Shown here: piece after piece, positions 1 to 5,237 of the stretch | How the letters are laid out: every line of letters starts with the position of its first letter | Position numbering within the stretch: position 1 is the stretch's first letter | Source: Alphaproteobacteria bacterium | GTDB taxonomy: Bacteria; Pseudomonadota; Alphaproteobacteria; Micavibrionales; UBA1664 | DNA: 9,261 nucleotides | NCBI GenBank assembly: GCA_018969935.1 | Contig: JAGWXJ010000071.1 | Span: 1 to 9,261, forward strand | Direction of reading: 5' to 3' | Made by a program: the position numbers and the translations under genes | Notes under the pieces: generated by a model | Databases searched by the model: none | What the model saw: only the letters and a program-made list of their open reading frames with translations | What the model was told of the DNA's origin: nothing

Positions 1-379
1 TCCGCTGCTTCATCTGGATAGCGCGCGTCACCATCGCCAGCAGCCTGTCCTTCTGAACGGGCTTCATCAGGATGGTCGCCACTTTGTAGCGGGATGATTT
101 TTCAAGAATGTCGGGGTTCTGGTCGCCGGTGACAAGAATGACAGGCTGCTCGAATTTGCGGGCGCGCAGCGCGCTGATGAATTCGAAACCGTCAGCCGGC
201 TCCATCCTGACATCGACAATAACTACCTCGATGGCCGCGTTCATCTGCTCGATGCCTTGGTCGGCACTCGAAGCCTCGACGCACGAATGGCCGGCATCGG
301 TAAGGAAGCGCACGATTTGCATGCGCACAAAGTCGTTGTCTTCGACAACAAGAACGCGGTGTGAAACTGTGTTAGACAT
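1..379 (-). CDS. Response-regulator receiver domain protein (C-terminus beyond window)
   Basis: This is a receiver (CheY-like) domain that accepts a phosphoryl group from a histidine kinase or phosphotransfer protein. Translated from the ATG at 379, it shows the acidic pair E13-D14, the phosphoacceptor D56 after the hydrophobic strand VVIVD, the switch Thr T84 in VILVTGD, and the conserved K106 in LMKP. These are the expected receiver residues at the expected spacing. The 126 visible codons just cover a full receiver domain (about 120 residues) and no stop is reached. It may therefore be a single-domain regulator or have an output domain outside the window. The start fits the usual short lead-in before the first strand, but no clear Shine-Dalgarno sequence lies upstream. 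A small dyad (387-398) sits just before the start. It is the next gene downstream of ssrA on the same strand. Its partner kinase and output are unknown. Confidence 0.92.
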   Translation of the reverse strand, partial: MSNTVSHRVLVVEDNDFVRMQIVRFLTDAGHSCVEASSADQGIEQMNAAIEVVIVDVRMEPADGFEFISALRARKFEQPVILVTGDQNPDILEKSSRYKVATILMKPVQKDRLLAMVTRAIQMKQR

Positions 380-386
380 AAGAATC

Positions 387-398
387 GTCAGAACTGAC
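387..398. repeat. Short dyad GTCAG-AA-CTGAC before the receiver gene
   Basis: A perfect inverted repeat with 5-base arms and a 2-base centre lies 8 bases upstream of the receiver gene start. It occupies the place where a ribosome binding site would be. It could be a regulator half-site pair or chance; a 2-base loop is too tight for a stable RNA hairpin as written. Confidence 0.25.
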
Positions 399-560
399 CC
401 GTTTTACAGCCCTCTGGCACGAATCAGGGGGCCTATTCCTTAAAAGGTTATCATAAACATGACTCGCGTCTATAGCTTCATGGTGGACAACCCTGTGGGC
501 TGTCTTATGGAAGATAATGATTCCACGTTAGGAATCTGAAATAGGCCAGAAGCGGAAAAT

Positions 561-594
561 GAAAATGGGGCGGTTCTGTTGTTAGGCCCGCCCC
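561..594 (-). terminator. Terminator-like hairpin at the 3' end of ssrA
   Basis: On the minus strand GGGGCGG (594-588) pairs with CCGCCCC (573-567) across a 14-base loop. It is followed by AUUUUCAUUUUC, a broken U-tract. The strong 7-bp GC stem and U-rich tail suit intrinsic termination of the tmRNA precursor before the receiver gene. The interrupted U-tract makes it imperfect, and the stem may instead belong to the folded RNA. Confidence 0.5.
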
Positions 595-597
595 CAG

Positions 598-626
598 CCC
601 CACCTAGTCCCGGCTAGGGGTCTAGG
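598..626 (-). other. H-type pseudoknot in tmRNA coding piece, after the tag
   Basis: On the minus strand, CCUAG (626-622) can pair with CUAGG (607-603). The intervening CCCC (620-617) can pair with GGGG (601-598). The two stems interlock as a classical H-type pseudoknot. It lies about 20 bases after the tag stop codons, where tmRNAs carry a pseudoknot. Both stems are perfect Watson-Crick helices. Confidence 0.75.
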
Positions 627-645
627 AATTGAGATTGGGATTTAA

Positions 646-693
646 TTAGGCTGCGAGAGCAACCTTTTCGTCCCAGCGATTGTTGTCGTTTGC
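646..693 (-). other. ssrA: tmRNA tag reading frame: ANDNNRWDEKVALAA-stop
   Basis: The resume codon GCA at 693-691 starts a 15-codon frame ending in TAA at 648-646. It translates to ANDNNRWDEKVALAA. The ANDN start and the ALAA end match the known tag pattern, and the C-terminal LAA is the part recognised by ClpX/ClpA-type proteases. The region just before the resume codon (CGATAGTT) resembles the upstream determinant of other tmRNAs. The tag is longer than the 10 encoded residues of E. coli and includes a Trp. Confidence 0.95.
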
Positions 694-781
694 AACTATC
701 GTTTTTGGCCCGTTTTACGGCGGACACCATTCCGAACACAACCAAGGCCTTTACTACGCGTGTCGATCCTAAATCGGCCCC

Positions 782-805
782 ACAAAAACCCCCGTTAGGG
801 GCTTG
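782..805 (-). other. Intervening (processed-out) segment between the two tmRNA pieces
   Basis: These 24 bases lie between the CCA end of the acceptor piece and G1 of the coding piece. In the permuted class this loop is removed by processing, leaving two RNAs held by base pairing. Here it can fold as CCCC-UAAC-GGGG followed by UUUUU. This resembles a small intrinsic terminator inside the precursor. Confidence 0.8.
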
Positions 806-896
806 TGGTGGAGCCGCCGGGCTCTGCCCCCGGGTCCACTACGCCTATTCCGCCAAAGCGTTCAGCGTCATCTCTGGCCCGAAGACCAGCACTATT

Positions 897-925
897 ATTA
901 TAGATCAAAGGGTTCCCGATTTCAA
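897..925 (-). promoter_or_regulatory. Sigma70-type promoter of ssrA (TTGAAA-N17-TATAAT)
   Basis: On the minus strand TTGAAA (925-920) and a perfect TATAAT (902-897) are separated by exactly 17 bases. Transcription should start near 890, just before the UUCG-capped hairpin of the acceptor piece. It is the strongest promoter match in the window, as expected for an abundant RNA. Confidence 0.8.
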
Positions 926-944
926 TGTCCACCTTAACCATTCC

Positions 945-956
945 CCTGTGGACAGG
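945..956. repeat. Dyad CCTGT-GG-ACAGG between the ssrA and thyA promoters
   Basis: A 5-base inverted repeat lies between the divergent -35 regions of ssrA and thyA. A related word, CTCTGGACA, occurs at 970-978, and GTGGACA also occurs at 483-489. It could be a regulator site for either promoter, but no known operator is matched. Confidence 0.25.
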
Positions 957-972
957 CCGCACGGGGGGACTC

Positions 973-998
973 TGGACAAACCCCTCAGGTCCTATAAT
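973..998 (+). promoter_or_regulatory. Probable thyA-folA promoter with consensus -10
   Basis: A perfect TATAAT lies at 993-998, 35 bases before the thyA ATG, which would give a short leader from about 1005. The best -35-like word, TGGACA (973-978), is only 14 bases upstream, which is tighter than ideal. Words at the normal 16-17 base spacing match poorly. The -10 is convincing and the -35 weak, so an activator or modest expression is possible. Confidence 0.5.
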
Positions 999-1033
999 TG
1001 CCTTCAGGAATCATACGAACGGGGAGGCCACCG

Positions 1034-1828
1034 ATGAAACAATACCACGACCTGCTGCAGCACGTCCTCGACAAGGGCGTCAAAAAAGAGGACCGCACGG
1101 GCACTGGCACCTATTCGGTATTCGGCTACCAGACACGTTACGATCTGTCGGATGGCTTCCCGATGGTGACGACAAAAAAACTTCACCTCAAATCCATCAT
1201 CCATGAATTGCTGTGGTTCTTGGCTGGCGATACCAACATCAAATACCTCAAGGATAACGGCGTCCGTATTTGGGACGAATGGGCTGACGCCGAAGGCAAT
1301 CTCGGCCCCGTTTACGGTTATCAGTGGCGCTCATGGCCCGCCCCGAACGGCGAAAGCATTGATCAGATCACAAACCTCGTGAACATGATCAAAAAAAATC
1401 CGGATAGCCGCCGCCTGATAGTGTCGGCCTGGAACCCCGCCCTCATAGAACAGATGGCGCTCCCGCCCTGCCACTGCCTGTTCCAGTTCTATGTGGCCGA
1501 AGGCAAGCTTTCCTGCCAGCTCTACCAGCGTAGCGCCGATATTTTCCTAGGCGTTCCTTTCAACATCGCCTCCTACTCGCTCCTCACCATGATGATCGCG
1601 CAAGTGTGCGGCCTCAAACCCGGCGAATTTGTGCACACCCTTGGTGATGCGCACCTGTACTCGAACCACATCGAGCAGGCGAAGGAGCAGCTGACGCGCA
1701 AACCGTACAAGCTGCCCGAGATGCACCTCAACCCGCACGTCACAAATCTCTTCGACTTCAAATTCGAGGACTTTGAACTCGTGGGTTACGAATCCCACCC
1801 GACCATCAAGGCACCCATCGCGGTATGA
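1034..1828 (+). CDS. thyA: Thymidylate synthase ThyA
   Basis: ThyA methylates dUMP to dTMP using methylenetetrahydrofolate and releases dihydrofolate; it acts as a cytosolic dimer. The protein has 264 residues, the same length as E. coli ThyA, and from memory appears to align with it without gaps. It has the N-terminal DRTGTGT, then HELLWFL, the phosphate-binding DSRR pair, the active-site PCH motif with the nucleophilic Cys at about residue 146, the QLYQRS and PFNIASY blocks, and HLYSNH near the C-terminus. All key catalytic blocks are intact. The ATG at 1034 is preceded by a strong GGGGAGG ribosome binding site 6 bases upstream. An in-frame ATG at 998 would add 12 residues, but it lies in the -10 region and has no such site. 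The gene is first in an operon with folA, which starts within its stop codon. Confidence 0.97.
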   Translation: MKQYHDLLQHVLDKGVKKEDRTGTGTYSVFGYQTRYDLSDGFPMVTTKKLHLKSIIHELLWFLAGDTNIKYLKDNGVRIWDEWADAEGNLGPVYGYQWRSWPAPNGESIDQITNLVNMIKKNPDSRRLIVSAWNPALIEQMALPPCHCLFQFYVAEGKLSCQLYQRSADIFLGVPFNIASYSLLTMMIAQVCGLKPGEFVHTLGDAHLYSNHIEQAKEQLTRKPYKLPEMHLNPHVTNLFDFKFEDFELVGYESHPTIKAPIAV

Positions 1829-2319
1829 AAATCAGCCTCATCGTGGCCGCCTCTGAAAACGATGTTATCGGTGACGGTAACACGATGCTTTGGCACATCC
1901 CCGAGGATTTCAAATATTTCAAAGCCACCACCATGGGCAAGCCCATCATCATGGGCCGCAAGACCTACGATTCGATTGGCCGTCCCCTCCCCGGCCGCCT
2001 CAACATCGTGATTTCCCGAAACGCCGATTGGAAAGCCGATGGCACCACCCGTGTGGGAAGCCTTGAGGAAGCCCTCAAATTGGCGGAATCCCAAGGCGCA
2101 GCCGAAGCCATGGTCATAGGCGGGGCCCAGATCTATGCGGCAGCGTTACCGTTTGCAACATCCGTTTACTTGACCCGTATACATAAGGTTTATACTGGAG
2201 AGGCTACATTCCCGAAGCTCGCAACAAACGAGTGGAAGGTAATGTCAGAAAGAAAAGGCGCCGATTGCGCCGCGACAGGGATCGATTACGACTTCTTGGT
2301 TTACGAAAGGGTACGATAA
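1825..2319 (+). CDS. folA: Dihydrofolate reductase FolA
   Basis: FolA reduces the dihydrofolate produced by ThyA to tetrahydrofolate with NADPH. The 164-residue length is normal for bacterial DHFR. Visible family features are ISLIVAASENDVIG at the N-terminus, W23, and the catalytic acid D28 in WHIPEDF (equivalent to E. coli D27). The NADPH-binding block MGRKTYDSIGRPLPGR follows, and MVIGGAQIYAAALP carries the Gly-Gly pair. The C-terminal strand ends YDFLVYERV. Its ATG overlaps the thyA stop as ATGA, so translation is probably coupled. This thyA-folA pairing is common and explains itself biochemically. No trimethoprim-resistance feature is claimed. Confidence 0.97.
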   Translation: MKISLIVAASENDVIGDGNTMLWHIPEDFKYFKATTMGKPIIMGRKTYDSIGRPLPGRLNIVISRNADWKADGTTRVGSLEEALKLAESQGAAEAMVIGGAQIYAAALPFATSVYLTRIHKVYTGEATFPKLATNEWKVMSERKGADCAATGIDYDFLVYERVR

Positions 2320-2321
2320 AC

Positions 2322-2489
2322 ATGAGCAACACGCCAACCCGCCAGCCGCTTTTCTATCAGCCCGTTTTCGGCAACGATAACGGCTACGCGCATGCAGGCG
2401 TTGTGGACGTGGCCGCCTTTTCGGCCCCCGCCCTCAACCGTCACGACGTCGCTCTCGACGCCGCATCCTCTCTTAAAAAAGCGAAGTAG
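2322..2489 (+). CDS. Unrecognised 55-residue protein, third in the thyA-folA operon
   Basis: I do not recognise this protein. It begins MSNTPTRQPLFYQPVFGNDN, has an Ala/Val-rich middle (VVDVAAFSAPAL) and ends in a Lys-rich tail (SSLKKAK). There is no signal peptide, transmembrane segment or Cys. The ATG is two bases after the folA stop, with a purine-rich GAAAGG about 11 bases upstream, so it is probably co-transcribed and translated by re-initiation. The stop is only two bases from the stop of the convergent aminotransferase. Support for it being real comes from its tight placement and its clean frame between the two stops. Chance cannot be excluded for so short a frame. Confidence 0.55.
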   Translation: MSNTPTRQPLFYQPVFGNDNGYAHAGVVDVAAFSAPALNRHDVALDAASSLKKAK

Positions 2490-2493
2490 CTTT
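2475..2493 (-). terminator. Weak terminator-like hairpin after the aminotransferase gene
   Basis: On the minus strand AAAGC (2493-2489) pairs with GCUUU (2482-2478) around a 6-base loop and runs into a total of six U's (2480-2475). It begins within the aminotransferase stop codon and lies inside the convergent small ORF. The stem is short and A/U rich, so efficiency would be low. A second small dyad, AAGCC-N5-GGCTT, lies at 2494-2508. Confidence 0.25.
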
Positions 2494-3667
2494 AAGCCGT
2501 TTTGGCTTCCCTGTGATTCCAGCCGCGCATCCATACATTGATGCGGCGGCATGCTTCCGTGATGTCTTCTGTCGAACCCGCAAAACTCATGCGGATGGTC
2601 TGGTGCCCGCGCGTCAGGTCAAAATCCGTCCCGGGTGTCACGGCAACGCCAGCTTGGTCAAGCAGCCCGCGGCAGAAGGCTTCTGAATCATCCGTCAGGT
2701 CAGATATATCGGCGTACATGTAAAACGCGCCCTCGGCCTTAGAAAGTTTCGTGATGCCCGCCTTCGGTAGTTCACGCTTCAGAATTTCAAGGTTGGTTTT
2801 GTAACGCGCAACATACCCGTCCAGCACATCGCAATGGTCAAATGCCTTCAGGGCCACGTGCTGCGCCAGCGTAGGCGGCGCGACAAACAGGCTTTCCGAA
2901 AGGCGCTTCACGCGGTCCACCACATCTTCGGGGCAAACCACCCAGCCGATGCGCCAGCCGGTCATCGCAAAGTACTTTGAAAAGCTGTTGACGCTAATCG
3001 CCTCATCCGAGGTGCTGAGTACGGTATCCGCAGCCTCGCCGTAAGTAACGCCGTGATACAGCTCGTCCGCAATCAGGCGTACGCCGTGGGCTTGGCACCA
3101 TGCCGTAAGTTCGGCCAGTTGCTTCTTGTTCATCATCGTACCCGTCGGGTTGGATGGATTCCCGATGATAAGCCCCTGTGGTTTTTGCGGCAGGGCTTCA
3201 AGGCGCGCAAGCGTCGGCTGGTAGTTTTCTTCCAGCGTGGATTCAATTTCAACAGGCTCGCAACCAAGCGCCATCAAAATATTGCGGTACGCAGGGTACG
3301 CAGGTGCCGCCATGGCCACGCGGTCACCGACATCGAATACGGATAGAAACGACATCATAAGCCCGCCTGATCCGCCAACCGTCACAACAATACGCTTGGG
3401 GTCAATCTTCACGCCGTAGCGGTCGGCATAGTGCTGGGCAATGCGGTTTTTAAGTTCGGGCATGCCGGTTGCAGCCGTGTAGCCCATATTGCCTGTACGC
3501 ATGATTTCGGCTACTTCATCAAGCACTGCTTGGGGTGCGCCGGTAGAAGGTTGTCCTGCTTCCATGTGGATGATGTCCTCGCCCGCCGCGGCTCGCTCAT
3601 TGACAATCCTTAGGATGTCAAGGACCCGGAACACGGGTATCTCTGAGCGACAGGACAGTTTAAGCAC
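2492..3667 (-). CDS. Class I/II PLP-dependent aminotransferase (AspC-like fold)
   Basis: This cytosolic enzyme of fold-type I swaps an amino group between an amino acid and a keto acid using pyridoxal phosphate. The 391-residue length is standard. Visible features in order are an N-terminal EAGQP block (36-40) and GYTAATGMPELK (62-73). PLP-binding residues are N173 in NPSNPTG, D201 and Y204 in IADELYHG, and the Schiff-base lysine K231 in SFSKYFAMTGWRIGW. R359 in TIRMSF is placed to bind the substrate carboxylate. All catalytic residues are present. The frame opens with GTG at 3667, with a weak AAGAAG upstream and no earlier in-frame ATG. The next in-frame ATG, at codon 35, would remove N-terminal residues. 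Substrate preference (aspartate, alanine, aromatic or other) cannot be told from the sequence. It is divergent from the glycosyltransferase across 83 bases and convergent with the folate operon. Confidence 0.93.
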   Translation of the reverse strand: MLKLSCRSEIPVFRVLDILRIVNERAAAGEDIIHMEAGQPSTGAPQAVLDEVAEIMRTGNMGYTAATGMPELKNRIAQHYADRYGVKIDPKRIVVTVGGSGGLMMSFLSVFDVGDRVAMAAPAYPAYRNILMALGCEPVEIESTLEENYQPTLARLEALPQKPQGLIIGNPSNPTGTMMNKKQLAELTAWCQAHGVRLIADELYHGVTYGEAADTVLSTSDEAISVNSFSKYFAMTGWRIGWVVCPEDVVDRVKRLSESLFVAPPTLAQHVALKAFDHCDVLDGYVARYKTNLEILKRELPKAGITKLSKAEGAFYMYADISDLTDDSEAFCRGLLDQAGVAVTPGTDFDLTRGHQTIRMSFAGSTEDITEACRRINVWMRGWNHREAKTA

Positions 3668-3750
3668 GACACATTCTTCTTTCTGTATAGGTTAAAAGGA
3701 CGACCATCACGCCACATTTACCCATGGACACGCAAGGCTTTTAAGGCAAT

Positions 3751-4797
3751 ATGACCCCCATGAAAGTATTCAATGTTATGGCAGGTGCAGCCGTTGGCGG
3801 CGCTGAAACCGCATTCGCCGAACTTGTTTCAGCGCAGAAATCCGCGGGTTTTGATGTGCACGCCGTTTGCCGCCCGTCCGCGCGCAATGCTGCCCTGCGT
3901 GAAGCGGGGGTCCCGCTTACGGAATTGCCGTTTGGCGGTTTTCTCGATTTTACGACAACACCCGCTCTCAAAAAACTCATCGCAACCGAAAAGCCCGATG
4001 TGGTAGTGACATGGATGAACCGAGCCGCCAAAAAACTGCCAAGGAACGGCAACTACAAATGGATTGCGCGTCTGGGCGGCTATTACGATCTGAAATACTA
4101 CAACGGCGTTGACCACTTCGTCGTCAACGCACCCGACATCGGCCGCTGGATGCGCGAACAGGGCGTGGCCGAAAACAAAATCTCCTTCATCCCCAATTTC
4201 GCCGAGGTGGCAGCCGATGCGGCACCTGTTTCCCGCGCATCGCTCGACACACCTGAAAACGCATTCGTGTTTCTGGCCCTTGGCCGCCTGCACACCAACA
4301 AGGCCTTCGATATCCTTCTGAAGGCGATGGCCGATGTGCCCGATGCCTATTTGTGGCTGGCCGGTGAAGGGCCGGAGCGAAAAACGCTTGAAACCTTAAC
4401 CAAAACCTTGAATATTCAAAATCGTGTACGGTTTTTGGGGTGGCGGGATGACCGCTGGTCGTTACTGGCCGCATGTGATGCGTTTGTTTTCCCCTCGCGC
4501 CATGAACCGTTCGGCAATTCCTTTATGCAGGCATGGGCAGCAGGGCGCGCGTTAATAACCACAAACTCGCAAGGTCCTTCCTACTATGTACGTAACAATG
4601 TGGACGCGCTGGTAACCCCCGTCGATGACGTGGAAGAACTGGCAAAAGCCATGAAAAAAATAGCTGCGGACAAGGATTTGCGCGAGAAATTGGCGGTAAC
4701 GGGAAAACTGAGTTATGCACAAGCCTTTGATAAGACTAGTATTTTGACCCAGTGGCAAAGGCTGTTTTCGGAGTGCTCCTGCACGCCGAAACATTAA
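3751..4797 (+). CDS. GT4-type (GT-B fold) glycosyltransferase
   Basis: This enzyme probably transfers a sugar from a nucleotide-sugar donor to a cell-surface glycan or lipid. The acceptor cannot be told. The 348 residues show the GT-B layout. The N-terminal Rossmann half starts VFNVMAGAAVGGAET, with the typical glycine loop. FIPNF (146-150) marks the domain junction. The donor-binding half has LALGRLHTNKAFD (175-187), WLAGEGPE (202-209), VRFLGW (226-231) and FVFPSRHEPFGNSF (245-258). In the EX7E motif the first Glu is E252, but the eighth residue after it is Q260, not Glu. There are no membrane segments, so it is cytosolic or peripheral. Two starts are possible. The ATG at 3751 is 4 bases after AAGG; the ATG at 3760 gives the more usual MKVFNV start. 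I kept the longer form. The stop codon lies inside the CtrA-like site. Confidence 0.9.
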   Translation: MTPMKVFNVMAGAAVGGAETAFAELVSAQKSAGFDVHAVCRPSARNAALREAGVPLTELPFGGFLDFTTTPALKKLIATEKPDVVVTWMNRAAKKLPRNGNYKWIARLGGYYDLKYYNGVDHFVVNAPDIGRWMREQGVAENKISFIPNFAEVAADAAPVSRASLDTPENAFVFLALGRLHTNKAFDILLKAMADVPDAYLWLAGEGPERKTLETLTKTLNIQNRVRFLGWRDDRWSLLAACDAFVFPSRHEPFGNSFMQAWAAGRALITTNSQGPSYYVRNNVDALVTPVDDVEELAKAMKKIAADKDLREKLAVTGKLSYAQAFDKTSILTQWQRLFSECSCTPKH

Positions 4798-4808
4798 CAA
4801 TATGTTAA
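4794..4808. promoter_or_regulatory. Perfect TTAA-N7-TTAA, possible CtrA binding site
   Basis: TTAA at 4794-4797 and TTAA at 4805-4808 are separated by exactly seven bases. This is the full consensus for the alphaproteobacterial cell-cycle regulator CtrA. The site is also nearly palindromic (TTAACA-ATA-TGTTAA). It overlaps the stop codon of the glycosyltransferase and lies 92 bases before the next gene. It could control the 102-residue protein and the giant gene. A weak promoter-like pair (TTGTCT 4816-4821, TAAGGT 4839-4844, spacing 17) lies just downstream. No other full match was noticed in the window. Confidence 0.45.
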
Positions 4809-4899
4809 ATATTTCTTGTCTTTCCGTTATGAAAATCTTAAGGTGTAACCGTTAGGATGGCGCCAGAACCCTTTATTTTTTGGGATTAAAGAGTGGGCT

Positions 4900-5208
4900 A
4901 TGGCGAAAACGGATAAGAAATTGTTTGAAACGGCGCTTGTCATCTTGGATGAACACGCACGCCCGATCCTCATCATTCCTGACGAACTGCCGGACGGTGA
5001 AACCTTCCTGAATATCGTGGAAGGCGGCATCGACATCGGCGTCGGTAAAACCCTTTGCGGCAAAATCCGCAAAATGGACGAGGCAACCCTCACCATGCTC
5101 GGCCTTCAGGACGAGGTAGGCATGGTCACCTTCAAAGGTCATGAAGGCGAGGAAATGCCGGATACGGTTCAGTACGTAGCAAAAGTATACGAAAAACGCG
5201 CCGCCTGA
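4900..5208 (+). CDS. Unrecognised 102-residue acidic protein upstream of the giant gene
   Basis: I do not recognise this protein. It is mildly acidic (19 Asp/Glu against 12 Lys/Arg) with one Cys, no signal peptide and no membrane helix, so it is probably cytosolic. Alternating hydrophobic stretches (ALVILDEHARPILIIPDEL, then LNIVEGGIDIGVG, LTMLGL, VGMVTF) suggest a small, strand-rich fold. The ATG at 4900 has a purine-rich AAAGAG about 7 bases upstream. It ends 29 bases before the giant gene, on the same strand, so the two probably form one transcript. A small acidic protein before a very large one recalls chaperone-cargo or antitoxin-toxin arrangements, but nothing in its sequence shows either role. 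Confidence 0.82.
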   Translation: MAKTDKKLFETALVILDEHARPILIIPDELPDGETFLNIVEGGIDIGVGKTLCGKIRKMDEATLTMLGLQDEVGMVTFKGHEGEEMPDTVQYVAKVYEKRAA

Positions 5209-5237
5209 TTGAACGGATTGGCTAAGAGGATTGTAAG

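Larger units (their letters stand above)
557..890 (-). ncRNA. ssrA: tmRNA, circularly permuted two-piece alphaproteobacterial form
   Basis: tmRNA enters stalled ribosomes as an alanyl-tRNA mimic, supplies a short ORF, and adds a degradation tag. On the minus strand the acceptor piece comes first and ends in an encoded CCA at 808-806. A 24-base spacer (805-782) follows, then the coding piece from G1 at 781. The 7-bp acceptor stem pairs GGGGCCG (781-775) with CGGCUCC (816-810). Its third pair is G·U, the alanine identity element, and the discriminator is A. The T arm is CCGGG/CCCGG with a 7-base loop GGCAGAG, not the usual UUCG-type loop. The coding piece begins GGGGCCGAUUUAGGAUCGA, close to the tmRNA 5' consensus. 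The tag ORF lies at 693-646. A pseudoknot (626-598) and a terminator-like hairpin follow. A UUCG-capped hairpin (about 888-873) opens the acceptor piece. This order is the known alphaproteobacterial permutation. The mature ends of the pieces are inferred, not seen. Confidence 0.94.

Noticed and set aside
108..443. Plus-strand frame of 111 codons at the left end
   Set aside because: It is the antisense shadow of the receiver-domain gene, whose minus-strand translation has all the conserved receiver residues.
483..980. Possible DnaA boxes (GTGGACAAC, TGTGGACAG, TCTGGACAA)
   Set aside because: Each differs from TTATCCACA or its complement by at least two bases, and there is no AT-rich unwinding region or dnaA/dnaN context. 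An origin is not supported.
690..1037. Plus-strand frame of 115 codons across the left part of the intergenic region
   Set aside because: It runs antisense through the tmRNA coding and acceptor pieces and their promoter. The RNA structure and tag explain this DNA.
3829..4293. Minus-strand frame of 154 codons within the glycosyltransferase gene
   Set aside because: The plus-strand frame has a full set of GT4 motifs. The antisense frame has none and no plausible start context.
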